Source: Channallabes apus (lineage: Eukaryota > Chordata > Actinopteri > Siluriformes > Clariidae). Taken from it: DNA of 64,000 bases. Positions 1 through 11,571 of the stretch are shown here, piece after piece (positions within the stretch are counted from its first letter, which is position 1; the number at the start of each line of letters is the position of its first letter). The notes under the pieces are model-generated. The model was not told the DNA's origin, ran no database searches, and saw only the letters and a list, made by a program, of their open reading frames with translations. The translations under genes and the position numbers were made by a program. The stretch covers positions 20,034,553-20,098,552 of the forward strand of contig CM060107.1 in NCBI GenBank assembly GCA_030522415.1, given 5' to 3'.

Positions 1-159
1 TGGCCTGCATCAAGCAAAGAAAGCTAATGAGATTTAAAATTGGGTTGGGTTAGCTGTAACTGTAACTATTTTAAAGTACACATACTGTACCGTGTTAAGT
101 TAAAGTACACTGCTAAAAGAACTCAGAGAAATAAGCAAATATGTGGCCACAATGCTGGG

Positions 160-323
160 ATCCTCAACTCCAGTTCTCATTGTCCAGCACAGTTTGCAAT
201 TCACCACCACCTAAACACACCCACTGAACCTGGTAAAGTAATTAACTCATTAGTTGAATTAGCTGTGTTTGAGCAGAAGAATCACCAAACTGTGCTGGAC
301 AATGGCCCTCCAGGACTTGAATT
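160..323. mobile_element. Small hAT-like MITE with inverted ends
   Basis: A short near-palindromic element. The 17-nt inner arm at 180-196 is repeated exactly in inverted orientation at 286-302, and the outer flanks (about 161-179 and 303-320) continue the inverted match imperfectly. There is no coding capacity. The layout, with a spacer of about 90 bp holding 'cacacc' and 'gtgttt' motifs, resembles abundant fish hAT-type MITEs that I know by pattern. I could not identify a clean 8-bp target duplication, so the superfamily is inferred. Confidence 0.55.
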
Positions 324-384
324 TGCTACAAATCATAAAGACTTGCAATGGAAAAAGGTCATTTGATCTGATAAGTATCGATTT

Positions 385-625
385 ATCTATTCCAGACTGA
401 TGGGTGTGTCAGGGTAAGAAGGACAGTGCACCCATCATGCATAGTGCCACCTGTACAAGCCTCTGGAGGCAGCGTTATGATGTGGGGTTGCTTCAGTTGA
501 TCAGGTGTTTGCTCAGCAATGTTGCAAAATGAAGCCAGCTGACTATCAGCTGACTATCCTGAATGAGAAGGTTTCCAATCGATTGATTTTTTTCTTCCCT
601 GATGTTAAGGGCATACTTCATTCCT
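385..625 (+). pseudogene. Tc1-like transposase relic (internal fragment)
   Basis: In plus-strand frame around 405-500 the DNA reads residues like HPSCIVPPVQ followed by GGSVMMWGCFS, the stretch preceding the second catalytic Asp block of fish Tc1-like transposases. Further on, KMKPADYQ-like and FFFPD-like segments follow. Stops and frame changes interrupt it, and neither the HTH domain nor the terminal inverted repeats are seen. It is a dead fragment, identified from residue pattern alone. Confidence 0.65.
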
Positions 626-984
626 CAAATTGTTAAAAACTGCTTCTGGGAGCATACATTATGCATATTTATTTATTTTTATTTATTTTTTCTCCTTTGG
701 CCAGACATGATATAGGAACCAGATAATACATTAAGTATAATACGAGTGATAATAGTGGGTGGAAATTTCCACCATTGTAATTAAACACAAACAAAATCAC
801 ATACCTCCTGGTTATGCCTCATAAACTCCTGCTAGTGTCAGAACCCACGGAAAAACACTGGATCACAATAAGACATTACAAAGAAATTATTTCTACAAAT
901 CTCATCACGTTAGTGGCACTGATTAATGTGTAGTGCTGGTGTAAGTATATCTGAGTCAGCAGCATTGTTGAGGTTTGTAAACAC

Positions 985-1450
985 TGTGTACTTTTACAGC
1001 CAGTTTATTAGACACCTGCCTTATAAACTTACCTTGTAGTTGTAAAAACAGAAACAGAAAGTGGCGCCGTTTGTCTTAATGATCCTGTAGCTCTTTGTTA
1101 GTGTCAGTTTGAATTTACAGTACCACTGATGGCAAAGTCTGTCCTGTCCGTCAATATGATATGAAACCTTGGATTCATCCAAACAGGCAAGTTATTTCTG
1201 CTTGTATGATTTTTGCCATTCTCACTCTCTAAAAGTTGTTTTCTTTCATATTATCACTCATCACTGATAGCTGTTCACACCACTCTCCGTAAACCCTTGA
1301 GACTGTTGTATGAAAATCCCTGGAGAAAAGCCATCACTAGAACTGCGATGCTTATTGCCAAACATCATGCCACAGTCACTAAGGCAACTCATTTTGCTCA
1401 ATTTAACTCTAACTAAAGCAAGAAATGCTGAGCTGCCTTATTTATATCAC
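985..1450 (-). mobile_element. Tc1-like transposon relic, minus strand
   Basis: The segment holds phrases typical of the antisense strand of the fish Tc1 family whose ends read 'ctttattaggtac'. Examples are the 'ttattagacacctgcc' end at about 1005-1020 and the 'ctccgtaaacccttgagactg' region around 1285-1305, which corresponds to the HTH linker. It is heavily decayed with no open transposase frame. Two short plus-strand ORFs here (1213-1416 and 1310-1522) are antisense noise. Confidence 0.5.
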
Positions 1451-3888
1451 ATACCACATTTAGTTACGATGGGACATTACATTTACTGTATGGCATTTGT
1501 CAGATTTTCTAATACAAAGTGACTTTTATACTTAAGGCCTTTGTGGTTTCCATCAATAAATATATACTTACACTGATTCACTATGTTACTCACTAGAAGT
1601 GCCATCAGTCAAACACTGTTGGGAGGTTTTAATTAAATTTAATTGAATGTTATTTTATTTGATTGATTGATTTACCCAATTGCCTAAGAAACAGGTATTA
1701 ACACATTATTTATAGATTTGCAGTGACTCAGCTGTATAGACATTCATTTGTTTGTTTGTTTGCCTGTTCATTCTACCTGTAATTCTATCTGTTGTTTTTG
1801 TTGTTTCTAGAACATTTCAGTCTTAATGCATATTTCTTTGATATTTCAGACATAATGAATGTCAGCTTTGTTAGAATCCAAAAGGTGAGCAGACAAGACA
1901 AAACAAGGATTAAACTGAGAAATTAAACAAACAAGGTTAATTGCTATGCAATATAGAAAACAGGTGAGTTGAGTAATCTGAGAAAAAAAAATCAAGGCTG
2001 TAGGCCCTATGATGAATTATATTTGTTTTTCTTTAGTGCGGGTTATAATGTGCTATGTGGTGCTATGTAGTAATACTAAAATTAAAAGAATTGAAACTAA
2101 ATTTTATCCTCAGGATTCAGCTGTTATCTTCAGTTAAGGTTATTGTTATATACAGTACTGTGCAAAAATCTTAGTGTTTTATTTGTACAAACTTTGTTGT
2201 ACAAGTTTACAAGTGTACAAGTTAAAGTGTACACTATTTAAGTCAGTACAAAGAAATTCTAATTTTCAACAATTAGCATTCCAGCTAAAAAAAAACTATA
2301 CTATATATTTTTTTACATCCATACATATATTCTCCTGTAATGCTATTTATTTATTAATTTGTAAGTATGGAAATACTGAATGGTTTTGTACATAATTATG
2401 AAGACATGATAAACACATATAACAAAATTGGTACAGGATATAATATGGTGCTTATAAGACTTTTGCACATTACTGTATATATTCCATATATAGAGAAATA
2501 TATAATTCTATATATTCTATATATTTTTTTATTTAGATTTTTTAAAAAGAAAAAAGTTAAACTTTACCCAATACTGTAACTTTTACTAACAAAACCAGCT
2601 CTGTCTACCCCTAAGGAATGATAAAATTTGATTTAAAATAAGGGGGATTGAGTAACCTCATGACAAAGCCAGTCCTTTTATTTGTGTGTGTAATAAGGGC
2701 TTTGTAATAAGGCCACATAAATATAAGAAAATCCTTTTTAGTCTTCTTTTGTGTCCAAATGAGTTCTCAGCGACATAATGTTTATAGTAACCATTTAAAT
2801 ATTGAGTAATATTCAGAAATATTAACTCAATTTAGTAACTATAGTGAAATTAATTGGACTGTAGTTATTAAAGTGAGAAATGGGTTCCATCTGTTAATCA
2901 ATCTATATTATATTACTGCAGGATCTGGCTGTTGTAAAGATATATACGCCATGAAGGTATTTGTCAGTATTTTTTCTGTCTTTGGTATCCACGTGCTGCA
3001 ACAGAATATATGTAAATGCCACAGGTCAAAACTCACTCTTTTTATTACACCGCGGTTTGTACAGTTTTGTTTTCAAACGCACCTTTTGTCCTAATATAAG
3101 GCGTGAAGATGATTTATGTATCACAGAGCAACGCTTGGTAATAAACTCGGATTATGAAGTGGAGTGGGTGGAATTTCTGAGCTGACATTTGGAAATATTT
3201 CAGCCACACTTGTTTTACTCCAACTAAGCCTGAGCCCACATAAAAACAACAATGGCCAGGACTAAGAGTGCCAACCTTGTGAGAACACAAGAAGAACATG
3301 ATATTAGGGAGGATGGTGATAGCGATGATTACTGTTGTGAGGTTCATTATGAATTCCAAGTTGTTTCAACATAAGCAATGGGAAAACCAGTGGGAATAAG
3401 AATTTGTATATATATCTGCTTCTGCCAATTCTTATGCAAGAGTCTTTTCTGGTAAAAGTTTACTTCAAGGCAGTGTTGAAAACAGCAAAATACCTAGTTG
3501 GTGACAACTGATGTCAATCGAAATACAAGTTTATTATACTGTATCTTTACCTGTTGTACAGACTTTTTATTTTATGTTTGTCAAGTTGACATAAATCACA
3601 TGAATATTATGTGGTATATATTTATGACACTTCTTGACATGACATACATCAGCCTGTCATGAAAGTTTCCTGAGGTTATGAAAAGGTAACACAAGTGGCA
3701 TTGTCATAAATACTTATGTGGTTCCATGCCACTGTAATGTAATCACTGTAACGCCCCCTGGTCACTGCTATGTGAACTCATTGGGTAAAGCCTGTTGTCT
3801 CGATATTTTAATATAAATCAGCCAAAACTGGTCCAGTTTTGTATAACTGGGCACAGGGGGAGTTAAAAAACATATTAGAGGGGATGAA
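1451..3888. other. AT-rich DNA, no gene recognised
   Basis: About 2.4 kb of AT-rich sequence with short poly-A, poly-T and TA runs. The ORFs are under 80 codons, AT-biased and resemble no family I recognise. Several TACTGTA or TACAGTA 7-mers lie here (for example 1484, 2151, 2471, 2573 and 3537). Around 3560-3740 the recurring 'gacatgac', 'cttgacat' and 'gtcataa' wording suggests an old interspersed repeat that I cannot classify. Confidence 0.5.
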
Positions 3889-3890
3889 TG

Positions 3891-3902
3891 ATTCTTCTTC
3901 TT

Positions 3903-3933
<31 letters not shown>

Positions 3934-3955
3934 TTATTATTATTATTATTATTAA
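3891..3955. repeat. Compound (TTC)n(TTA)n microsatellite
   Basis: About 40 bp of pure TTC repeats pass directly into about 24 bp of TTA repeats. This is seen directly. The change of motif through a single C-to-A transition point suggests the second array grew from a mutated unit of the first. Confidence 0.95.
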
Positions 3956-4094
3956 AATACCTAGAAGCTTGAAGTTTTTTTTATGATTTAAGTGAAATAT
4001 TCTGTTTTGTTGATCTGGTCAAAAGCTTTACAGAGACGCATGATGCAATTACTCATCTTTTTCAAATGCACAACTGTAATTCAGCATTATTCAC

Positions 4095-4400
4095 AACAAA
4101 TTGTTCACTGTCGCCTTGCATCTCCAAGGGTTTGATTTCCAGCCAGGTTCGATTCCCGCCTCTGTGTGCATGGAGTTTGCATGTTCTCCCCTTGCCTATT
4201 GAGTTACCTTCAGGTACTCCGGTTTCCTCCCACAGTCAAAGGACATGCAGATTAGACTAATTGGCGTTTTCAAATTGCTCATAGTGTGGGAATGAGTGTG
4301 TATGTGTGTGTGCACTGCGATGGATTGACATCCTGCCTCATGCCCTAAGTCTCCTGGAATAGGCTCCAGATCCCCGCAACCCTGTATACACGATTAAGTG
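4095..4400 (+). mobile_element. DANA/Mermaid-type tRNA-derived SINE (old copy)
   Basis: This is a decayed copy of the SINE present several times in this window. It keeps 'cactgtcgccttgcatctcc', a B-box-like 'ggttcgattcccgcc', the core phrase 'gtttgcatgttctcccc', the 'cctcccacagtcaaaggac' segment, and a 3' part with 'ctcctggaataggctcc'. The tail 'gcggtatagaagatgaatga' found in younger copies has been lost. It aligns best with the copies at 11331-11688 and 50589-50958. The family name rests on similarity to the zebrafish DANA and catfish Mermaid SINEs. Confidence 0.8.
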
Positions 4401-5695
4401 AGATTGTCCACAGTGTAGCATGATGATTGTGTATAAATAGAGTGGCTCTAAGGTCAAAAATGGTAGAGTGTACATGTTGAAATATGTCATAGTGTCACTT
4501 TGATTCAAGCAGCATAGTTCCATATGTATTACCATCAGCAACAATGGTTCAAGGTCAATAAAGCAGCTTTCAGACTGTCTTGGAGTGCATTTTAAAGCAC
4601 AGAAGCTATAGCTGTAACATTACTTTCACATCTGAGTCATGGACAGCTAAAGAAACAACCGGATTTTACAATAAGCATTAGAATAATCCCAAGCCATAAA
4701 TCTGGTTAAATTATGAACTGCGGGAAACCAAGCCTCCCACACACTGTAGTTTATAGCAAGTAATTCAGTTTCACGACCAGATGGGGAAATGATAAAAGAG
4801 ATAGGGGAAAGAAAGAAACTAAGAAAAAAAAGAAAGAAATGATGGTGGAGAGAGAGAGAGAGACCGTTTGAATAGTGGTTGTTCTCTCTTATCTAGTAAT
4901 TAAAAGAAATTACTCAGAGCCTTTCAATCTGAATATGAAAGCATGTTAATCCAAAGATATTTGCCTTTTTTCAGTTCCAAGCTTTGTTGCTTTGTCTCCT
5001 GTGTGTCCTCATTTAAAACAAAATTAGAACCTGAATGTAATTTCTGTGAATTGTTATGGATCCCTCTAGACAAGTGCAGAACAAATTCTCTGACAGGACT
5101 GTTTTAATGCTCTTACATTGAAAAGAAGGAATTAAGAACATCAAACCGTAAGCAAGTAAACAAGCACACACAGACACACACTCAGGAATGAGGTTAGGTT
5201 TAGGGCCCTATAAACTTCATCTCCTTTCTATAAACACAACATTCAATTTGTCCACATTTCTTCACTAAGTGTGCAGGCTAAAAGTAGACGCAATAGAGGC
5301 AAAGACCCAAAAGCACTACAGAAAGTAAAGAATAAAGAAAACTAGTGTTTTGTTTCTGTGCTCTTTTCCTGTGCCTGAGGAAGTATTCCTCCACCTTCAG
5401 TGATTCCTCACTAATGAATAAGTTTCTCATTTCATTGTTCAAACCTGTTTTGCCTTCAAGTGATAACCATGCAACGGAGCTGCTTGATTACAACGTATAT
5501 TACAGTTCTTTACGTAACATAATGCCAAAGCAATAAAAAAAAAAAAAGCTAAAATTAGTTCATATCAATTAATTTGAAAGAAAGTGCATACTGTATTGGC
5601 TTTTCTGGTACAGATCATTATAGCCTAAGAATCCCTATTGATCCATATAATGTATATATCTTGAATATTGTGAAAAGTAAATTTTCTTTAGGAAT
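4401..5695. other. AT-rich DNA, no gene recognised
   Basis: About 1.3 kb without a recognisable element. It contains a short GA run at 4849-4862 and poly-A tracts. The longest ORF (5345-5536, 63 codons) has no family resemblance and I treat it as chance. Confidence 0.5.
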
Positions 5696-5699
5696 TTAA

Positions 5700-6790
5700 T
5701 TTAGAAATGAAACTCTCATCTATGCAAGATGTATTACATACTGTACAAAATAAAATACTTATAGCCTTTTATGTTTTAATTTTGATGATTGCAGCTTACA
5801 GCTTATGAAAATCAAAAATCCTGTATCGCTAAATATTTGAACATTTTCGAATATCACTCAAAAAAGTAATTACAATACAGAAATCCTAAAAAAATACATT
5901 AAAAAAAGGTTAATTTATGCAGTGCTCCTTTAGTGCAAATTACTGCATCAATGCCGCATGGAATGGAATCAATCTGTCAGTGACATTGCTGAGACATTGA
6001 AGACCAGGTTGATCTGATAGGAGCCTTCAGCTCATCTGTATTGTTGGGTCCGGTGTTTCTCATCTTCCTCAGACAGTACCCTATAGATTCTCTATGAGGT
6101 TCAGGTCAGGTGAGTTGGCTGGCCAACCAATCAAGGCTGGCCAATCAAGCACAATTAGCAAACCAGTAAGTGGTAGTTTTGATATTGTGGGAGGTAATAA
6201 AGGAAAGGAAATCGAAATCTTCATTATTCTTGTCAGCAGACAGAAGCATGATGTGCTCCAAAATCACCTGGTAGACCTCTCCATTGACTTTAAACTTGAT
6301 AAAACACAGTGAAATAACACCAGCAGATGACATGACACCCCAAATTGTCACAGACAGTGGAAGCTTCACACTAGACTTAAAGCTACTAGGATTCTGTGCC
6401 TCTCCACTCTTCCTCCAGAATCTAGGACCTTGATTTCCAAGTGAAATTCACTTTGGACTGCTGAGCAACAACCCAGTTCTTTTCCACCTTAGCCCAGTCT
6501 CCTGACATTGTACTGTATCTTGTTCAGAAGTGGCTTAATACTAGGAATACACGAGTTGCTCATTCATGAAGACATCTGTGCATGGTGTCTCTTGATGCAC
6601 CGTCTTCAACCTCAAAGTTCTCCAAAGTTCTTCAGTTGGTTTTGCTTGGCATTTGTCTTAAGGCTGTCTTAAGGTGTGCTTGTGCATCTTTTCCTACAAC
6701 ATTTTTTCCTTTCACTCAACTTCCCATATATGCTTCAATAAAGCACCTTCTGTGGTTTGCCCACTTTCATTGTCTGTGAAAGTAAAAGCA
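5700..6790 (-). mobile_element. Tc1-like transposon relic, minus strand
   Basis: Roughly 1.1 kb of a fish Tc1-like element read on the minus strand. An open stretch at 6145-6369 encodes residues resembling the Tc1 catalytic core (SVTIWGVMSSAGV, CFIK, YQVILEHIMLLSADK), in the known order around the conserved VWG block. Flanking DNA carries the antisense of the SPDLNPIE region ('gttcaggtcaggtgagttgg', about 6099-6118) and of the N-terminal half. Multiple stops and small indels make it inactive. A TACTGTA at 6511 looks like a 5-bp insertion inside it. Confidence 0.75.
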
Positions 6791-6894
6791 GGTGTTTGGA
6801 GTGTTTTATTATTTTACCAATTTTTTTTTTATATAAATAAAGAATAAAATATCCCTTTTACAGTGAGCAATTGGTCTTGCATTTAAGCATCCTT

Positions 6895-7600
6895 TACAAC
6901 AATGACAGCCTCAAGTCTTCTTGTGAATCATGTAACAAGCTTGGTTACCTTACTGTTGTAAGTTTCTTACAGTCTTCTTAGCAGAATCATGCAAGCTCAA
7001 ACAGCTTGTCGCTCTAGTGAATCTCTATTGGGTTCAGATCCAGAGTCTGGCTGGGTTGCTCCAGAACTTCTGCACAGTTGTTCTGAATCCCCTCCTGTGT
7101 TGCTTTGGGCTTTTTGTCTTGTTGAAATATATACCACTGCCCCAGCCTGAGATCCTGAGCACTCTGATTAGTCTCCTAGTCCGAGTTGGAAAAACAATCT
7201 CTACAACATGATGCTGCCACCACCATATTTGACATGGGGCATGTGCCTTTTAGTGAGAAATCGCTATTGGCTGACAACATTACCATAGATATTGATGATT
7301 GGTGGAGTGCTGCAGTGATTGCAAGTTGTTTTTCTGAAAGTTTTAGTGACCCATGAGCACTTGGTTACCTGCCTGAACAAGGCCCTTCGTCCCCAATTAG
7401 TCAGTTTGACTGGGTAGACAAATCTGGGAACACAGTTGGTTGTTCCAGATATCTTCAATTTAAGAATGATGGAGGCTACTGTGCTTTGGGGCACTTTTAA
7501 TGCTGCAGAAATGTTCTCGTATCCTTCCGCAAATTTTTGTCTTGACACAATCATAGGTCTACAGAATTCTCTCAACCTCATGATCTTGTTTTTATTCTGA
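6895..7600 (-). mobile_element. Tc1-like relic mosaic, minus strand
   Basis: The right part holds an open frame at 7264-7581 on the minus strand. It resembles the N-terminal HTH region of a Tc1-like transposase: MIVSRQKFAEGYENISAAL, then VPQSTVASII, then a GRRALFRQVTK-like linker. The left part (about 6895-7260) carries antisense wording of a different Tc1-like segment ('gatgctgccaccaccat' at about 7210-7226). The two parts do not join as one protein, so this is a rearranged or composite relic. No inverted repeats were found. Confidence 0.6.
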
Positions 7601-7797
7601 CATACACCATCTACAACTTATATAGACAGATGCATGCCTTTCATAATTTTGCCCCATGAATTCAATTAGGCACAAGTGGACTCAAGTCCAGTTTTAGAAG
7701 CATCTCAAGGATCATTGATAGGAGAAGGATACACCAGAGACCAATTTCAAGTGTTTTAACAAAGGGGTGAACACTGGAATAAATGGGATGTTTTATA

Positions 7798-8478
7798 TAC
7801 TCAGCAAAAAAAGAAACGTCCCTTTTTCAGGACTGTGTATTTCAACAATAATGTTGTAAAAATCCAAATAACTTTACAAATCTTCATTGTAAAAGGTTTA
7901 AACAATGTTTTCCATGCATGTTCAATTAACCATAATCAATTAATTAAATGCACCTGTGGAATGGTCGTTAAGACGTGCATTAGGCATGCTGCAGGGAGGC
8001 ATGAGGACTGCTGATGTGGCTAGGGCAATAAATTGCCATGTCCACACTATGAGACGCCTAAGACAGCGCTACAGGGAGACAGGAAGAACAGCTGATCATC
8101 CTCGCAGTGGAAGACCACGTGTAACAACACCTGCACAGGATGGGTACATCCGAATATCACCTGCGTGACAGGTACAGGATGGCCACATCAACTGCCCGAG
8201 TCACACCAGGAACACACAATCCCTCCATCTCACAGCAAGAACTGACAAATCTGGTCCAGTCCATGACGAGGAGATGCACTGCAGTACTTCAAGCAGCTGG
8301 TGGCCACACCAGATACTGACTGGTACTTTTGATTTTGTGCCTCCCTTCATTCAGGGACACATGTCTCATATGTCTCATGGTGTTGACTCTTTTAGTGTTC
8401 ATACAAATATTTACACATTAAGTTTACTGAAAGTAAAAACTGTTGAAAGTCAGAGGACGTTTCTTTTTTTGCTGAGTA
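7798..8478 (+). mobile_element. Tc1-like deletion derivative with inverted repeats and TA duplication
   Basis: The ends are inverted copies. 'tactcagcaaaaaaagaaac' starts at 7798, and its reverse complement ends at 8478. Both sides are flanked by TA (7796-7797 and 8479-8480), the Tc1/mariner target duplication. The 681-bp length is well under the about 1.3-1.6 kb of a full Tc1 element. Only part of the transposase remains, so the element has lost its catalytic half and could only have moved in trans. Confidence 0.88.
7956..8168 (+). pseudogene. Tc1-like transposase N-terminal fragment
   Basis: A 70-codon open frame inside the deletion derivative at 7798-8478. It reads as a DNA-binding helix-turn-helix region: RALGMLQGGMRTADVARAI and HVHTMRRLRQRYRETG, followed by a GRPRVTT motif. 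GRPR is the AT-hook-like linker typical of Tc1-like transposases. The frame ends before any catalytic Asp, and a frameshifted remnant continues to about 8320 ('ctggtggccacaccaga'). The start at 7956 is an in-frame ATG; the true start is uncertain. It cannot encode an active enzyme, though it could in principle bind Tc1-type ends. Confidence 0.75.
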
Positions 8479-8480
8479 TA

Positions 8481-8712
8481 CAGGTCCTTCTCAAAAAATT
8501 TGCATATTGTGATAAAGTTCATTATTTTCTGTAATGTACTGATAAACATTAGACTTTCATATATTTTAGATTCATTACACACAACTGAAGTAGTTCAAGC
8601 CTTTTATTGTTTTAATATTGATGATTGTGGCATACAGCTCATGAAAACCCAAAATCCCTATCTCAAAAAATTAGCATATCATGAAAAGGTTCTCTAAACG
8701 ATCTATTAACCT
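8481..8712 (+). mobile_element. 5' end of another Tc1-like element
   Basis: This starts immediately after the TA that closes the element at 7798-8478. It carries the 5' region of the fish Tc1-like family beginning 'caggtccttctcaaaaaatt', with an internal second copy of the 'tctcaaaaaattagcata' motif at about 8661-8678 (the nested direct/inverted repeat typical of these ends). It is cut off at the TA microsatellite beginning about 8736. No coding part remains. Confidence 0.75.
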
Positions 8713-8732
8713 AATCATCTGAATCAACTAAT

Positions 8733-8735
<3 letters not shown>

Positions 8736-8774
<39 letters not shown>
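8736..8774. repeat. (TA)n microsatellite
   Basis: About 36 bp of uninterrupted TA repeats. They sit at the truncated edge of the Tc1-like 5' end at 8481-8712, where TA-targeting elements would be expected to insert or recombine. Confidence 0.95.
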
Positions 8775-8776
<2 letters not shown>

Positions 8777-8794
8777 CAAAACACTCAAAAAACC

Positions 8795-9060
8795 TGTTTG
8801 GAGCATATATCTATCCTCTCAGCACCTGGCTCTGCAGGGCCTCTGCTTGTGTGCTGTGGTGTCTGGCACCAGGACCATGGCTATGGATTTGTTGGGTGGG
8901 GTATCCATAGATTGGACGTGTTTGTCTACCACAACCATTGGTGTGTGATCGGAGTGGGATGTGGGAAATTTGGAGGTTTTGTCAGTGACCTTGGTATCAT
9001 TGCCAGCATTGACATTGTTCATTGATTTGGGCTGCATTAAATTTTCTGTGGGCTCTTACA
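8795..9060 (-). mobile_element. Tc1-like relic, minus strand
   Basis: The wording 'gtgtgctgtggtgtctggcaccaggac' spread over about 8849-8876, 'ggatttgttgggtggggt' and 'gggaaatttggaggttttgtcagtgac' corresponds to the antisense of the fish Tc1-like family whose ends read 'caatcaggcataacatta'. The same family has another fragment at 13252-13560. No open transposase frame is left. Short ORFs on both strands here are noise. Confidence 0.5.
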
Positions 9061-9109
9061 AAACCGGCTGGCTATATCGTCTTGAGTCACCCCTAATTTT
9101 GTCATATTG

Positions 9110-9973
9110 AATTGAATGATGTGGCTAAAGTTACCGCATCTGTAAATCAAACTTGCTTTAGGTGTCTGATGCACCATCATTCACTTCAGCTCTCTTCTTT
9201 CTTTCCCTGTCTGTCAGTAAGTGAGTCATGATCTGCTCCTTGACACATTTCTTGCAACTGTCTATTTCAGCCACCCTACCTCATCACAGCCAAATCTATT
9301 GGGAATACACCTTTCAGATTATGTAGTAATGAGTTAGTCACCATTGCATCTCACCTCACCTCAGACTACACTAATGTTTGTGTGAGAACTTTCCTTGTGG
9401 GAGTCTGATCTCTCACATGCTTTAAATACACTCTCGTTGCATGTAGCAGACGCTCATTATCATACACTTCCTGCTAGATCATAGGGCACAGTTCCACACT
9501 GAGAAACTGTATTCTCTAACATGGTCTTCTTGGGCATTAATTGAGCCTTCCCCCCCCCCCTCCATAATGCATATTGTAGCAGTGGCTGAGCTCCCCATGC
9601 TTCAGGATTAATCTACTCTCACTTCTGCACCTCTGTCAAACCTTTCTCTCTGATCCCTTTTTTCATTATTTTGCAATCAAGTTTTATGCATTTGTAGAGA
9701 TATGGAATTATTCATGGTGATTAACCTTGCCAAAGCTCTGTTAACTTTCCTTCTATAAAACTGTCCTATGTGTTGGATTTGAGATTACAATTTTCTGGCC
9801 TGTTTCTATTATACTTCCTTTCCTTCTTCCTGTTTTTAGAATTTTTTTCTTTGATAACACATTTTCCAATATTAAATACGTAACAATAATACGTTTTATA
9901 GTTAGACAGCAAGCTAGTACCAACATTTTTGCTGCCGCTTGACTAACAATTTCTTCTTTCCACATGTATGTAT
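9110..9973. other. AT-rich DNA, no gene recognised
   Basis: Nothing recognisable beyond a 10-base C run at about 9550-9560 and short GTAT repeats at the right edge, which form the insertion site of the following hAT element. Confidence 0.5.
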
Positions 9974-10655
9974 GTATGTATCAGGGTTTGACATTAACTT
10001 TTCTGCTCACTGGGCAATGTGGCTAGTAGATTTCCGGAGTCACTAGCCATTCAGCCTTTTTACTAGCCACAATTTTCTCACCAGAAAATCGCAGTTTTTT
10101 CTTCACCATGATACGTTAATGTTTGTTATATCTAGATTTACTTATAAATGACAGCATACACTGTATCCCTATAGTAGTAGTCAAATATTCAGCACTGTTA
10201 AGATAGCTCCCAATATAAAAACATGCAAACATGAACAGTATATTCTGCTTATTGAACTTAAATTCAAGCCTCTTACCACATGAAATTGAAAAATAACAGA
10301 TTCAGTACAACTGAATCTGATATTAAAAATACAGCAACTCAGAACATTTATCATTTTAGTGTATTATTATCAGCTATTATTATTCATTATGTATTATTAT
10401 ATCAGAATTCTGAGTTAGGACAATGGACTCTGGTCTATCTTGTTGTGTTGACTCTTTATAGTGTGAAGTAATTCAATCAATTGATGAATTTTCTATCATT
10501 CAACATGAAATCTAAATAGATATAATTAGAAAATAGAAATAAATAATAGAAATTTTAATAGTGATTACTTTTTTATATATAATCAGTAAATAACCTATGC
10601 GAAAGGGGCAAACATTCTCATCCTGTTGAGAAGCAATAGCCCTTTAAGGAAATGA

Positions 10656-10678
10656 TACACACACACACACACACACAC
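10656..10678. repeat. (AC)n microsatellite
   Basis: A pure CA/AC run of about 23 bp inside the hAT element at 9982-11793. Confidence 0.9.
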
Positions 10679-10770
10679 CAAACAGGAAGTAAAAGTGTGC
10701 GTGCAATGCATGTGTGAACATGTGTAGAGAGAGATATTAAATGTCCTCATTACATTCATGCACGGTTTAT

Positions 10771-11290
10771 CAGAGGTGTCAAGTAACAAAGTACAAATAC
10801 TTCGTTACCTACTTAAGTAGAAATTTTGGGTATCTATACTTTACTGGAGTGATTATTTTTCAGCCGACTTTTTATTTCTACTCCTTACATTTTTAAGCAA
10901 CTATCTGTACTTTCTACTCCTTACATCCCCTACAGCTTTCTACTCCCCTGCAGCCCCTCCCCCCCCCCCCCCCCCCCCCGGTCGCATGATAAAAACGCGC
11001 ACGACCACCCCCCCCCCCCCCCCCCCCGTCGCATTATCAGAACGCGCACAACTCACCGCCACCCCCCCCCCCATCGCATGATCGGAACGCGAGACCTTAA
11101 TGCTTTTGTCGCCCCTCACGGTAGTTTTACTTTCATACTTTACGTAATTTGTGACTCTGACGTAAGCACGTCGAGCGGGATGAGGTAACTAAGCATGTGT
11201 AATCTGTCACTGGTCATGCGCATGATGAAAAAAAAAAAGTTAACTGCACATTTGCTAATTGCAACTTTGTCTATGTGATCTTTTTTTCTT
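10771..11290 (+). mobile_element. Second hAT-type 5' end, nested
   Basis: It begins 'cagaggtgtcaagtaac' at 10771, the start of a common fish hAT family whose terminal region reads as repeated 'tacttaagtagaaat' and 'ctactccttacat' phrases (about 10811-10930). The matching right terminus is not evident before the SINE at 11331, so it is a partial copy. Its interior is occupied by the poly-C minisatellite and a GC-richer stretch to about 11180. Confidence 0.6.
10957..11096. repeat. Poly-C / GTCGCATGATC minisatellite
   Basis: There are three imperfect units. Each is a poly-C tract (about 21, 20 and 11 C) followed by a GC-rich block of the form GTCGCAT(G/T)AT, a few bases, ACGCG. The blocks start at 10981, 11028 and 11073. 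This is seen directly. C tracts of this length can form i-motif or, on the other strand, G-quadruplex structures, and are also prone to sequencing length error. Confidence 0.85.
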
Positions 11291-11330
11291 CTATACCGAA
11301 GGACGTTACAATACCAAAGAATAAACTACC

Positions 11331-11539
11331 TGCGGGCGGCACGGTGGTGTACTGGTTAGCACTGTCGCCTTGCACCTCCAGGGTCCGGGTTCGATTCCCG
11401 GCCATGCTCGATTCCCGTCTCTGTGTGCATGGAGTTTGCATGTTCTCCCCGTGCTTGGTGGATTTCCTCCGGGTACTCCGGTTTCCTCCCACAGTCCAAA
11501 GACATGCAGATTAGGCTAATTGGCGTTCCCAAATTGACC

Positions 11540-11571
<32 letters not shown>

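Noticed and set aside
3560..3745. Gene-like open stretch or named transposon
   Set aside because: 'gacatgac' repeats suggest an old repeat, but I found no ends or coding and cannot assign a family.
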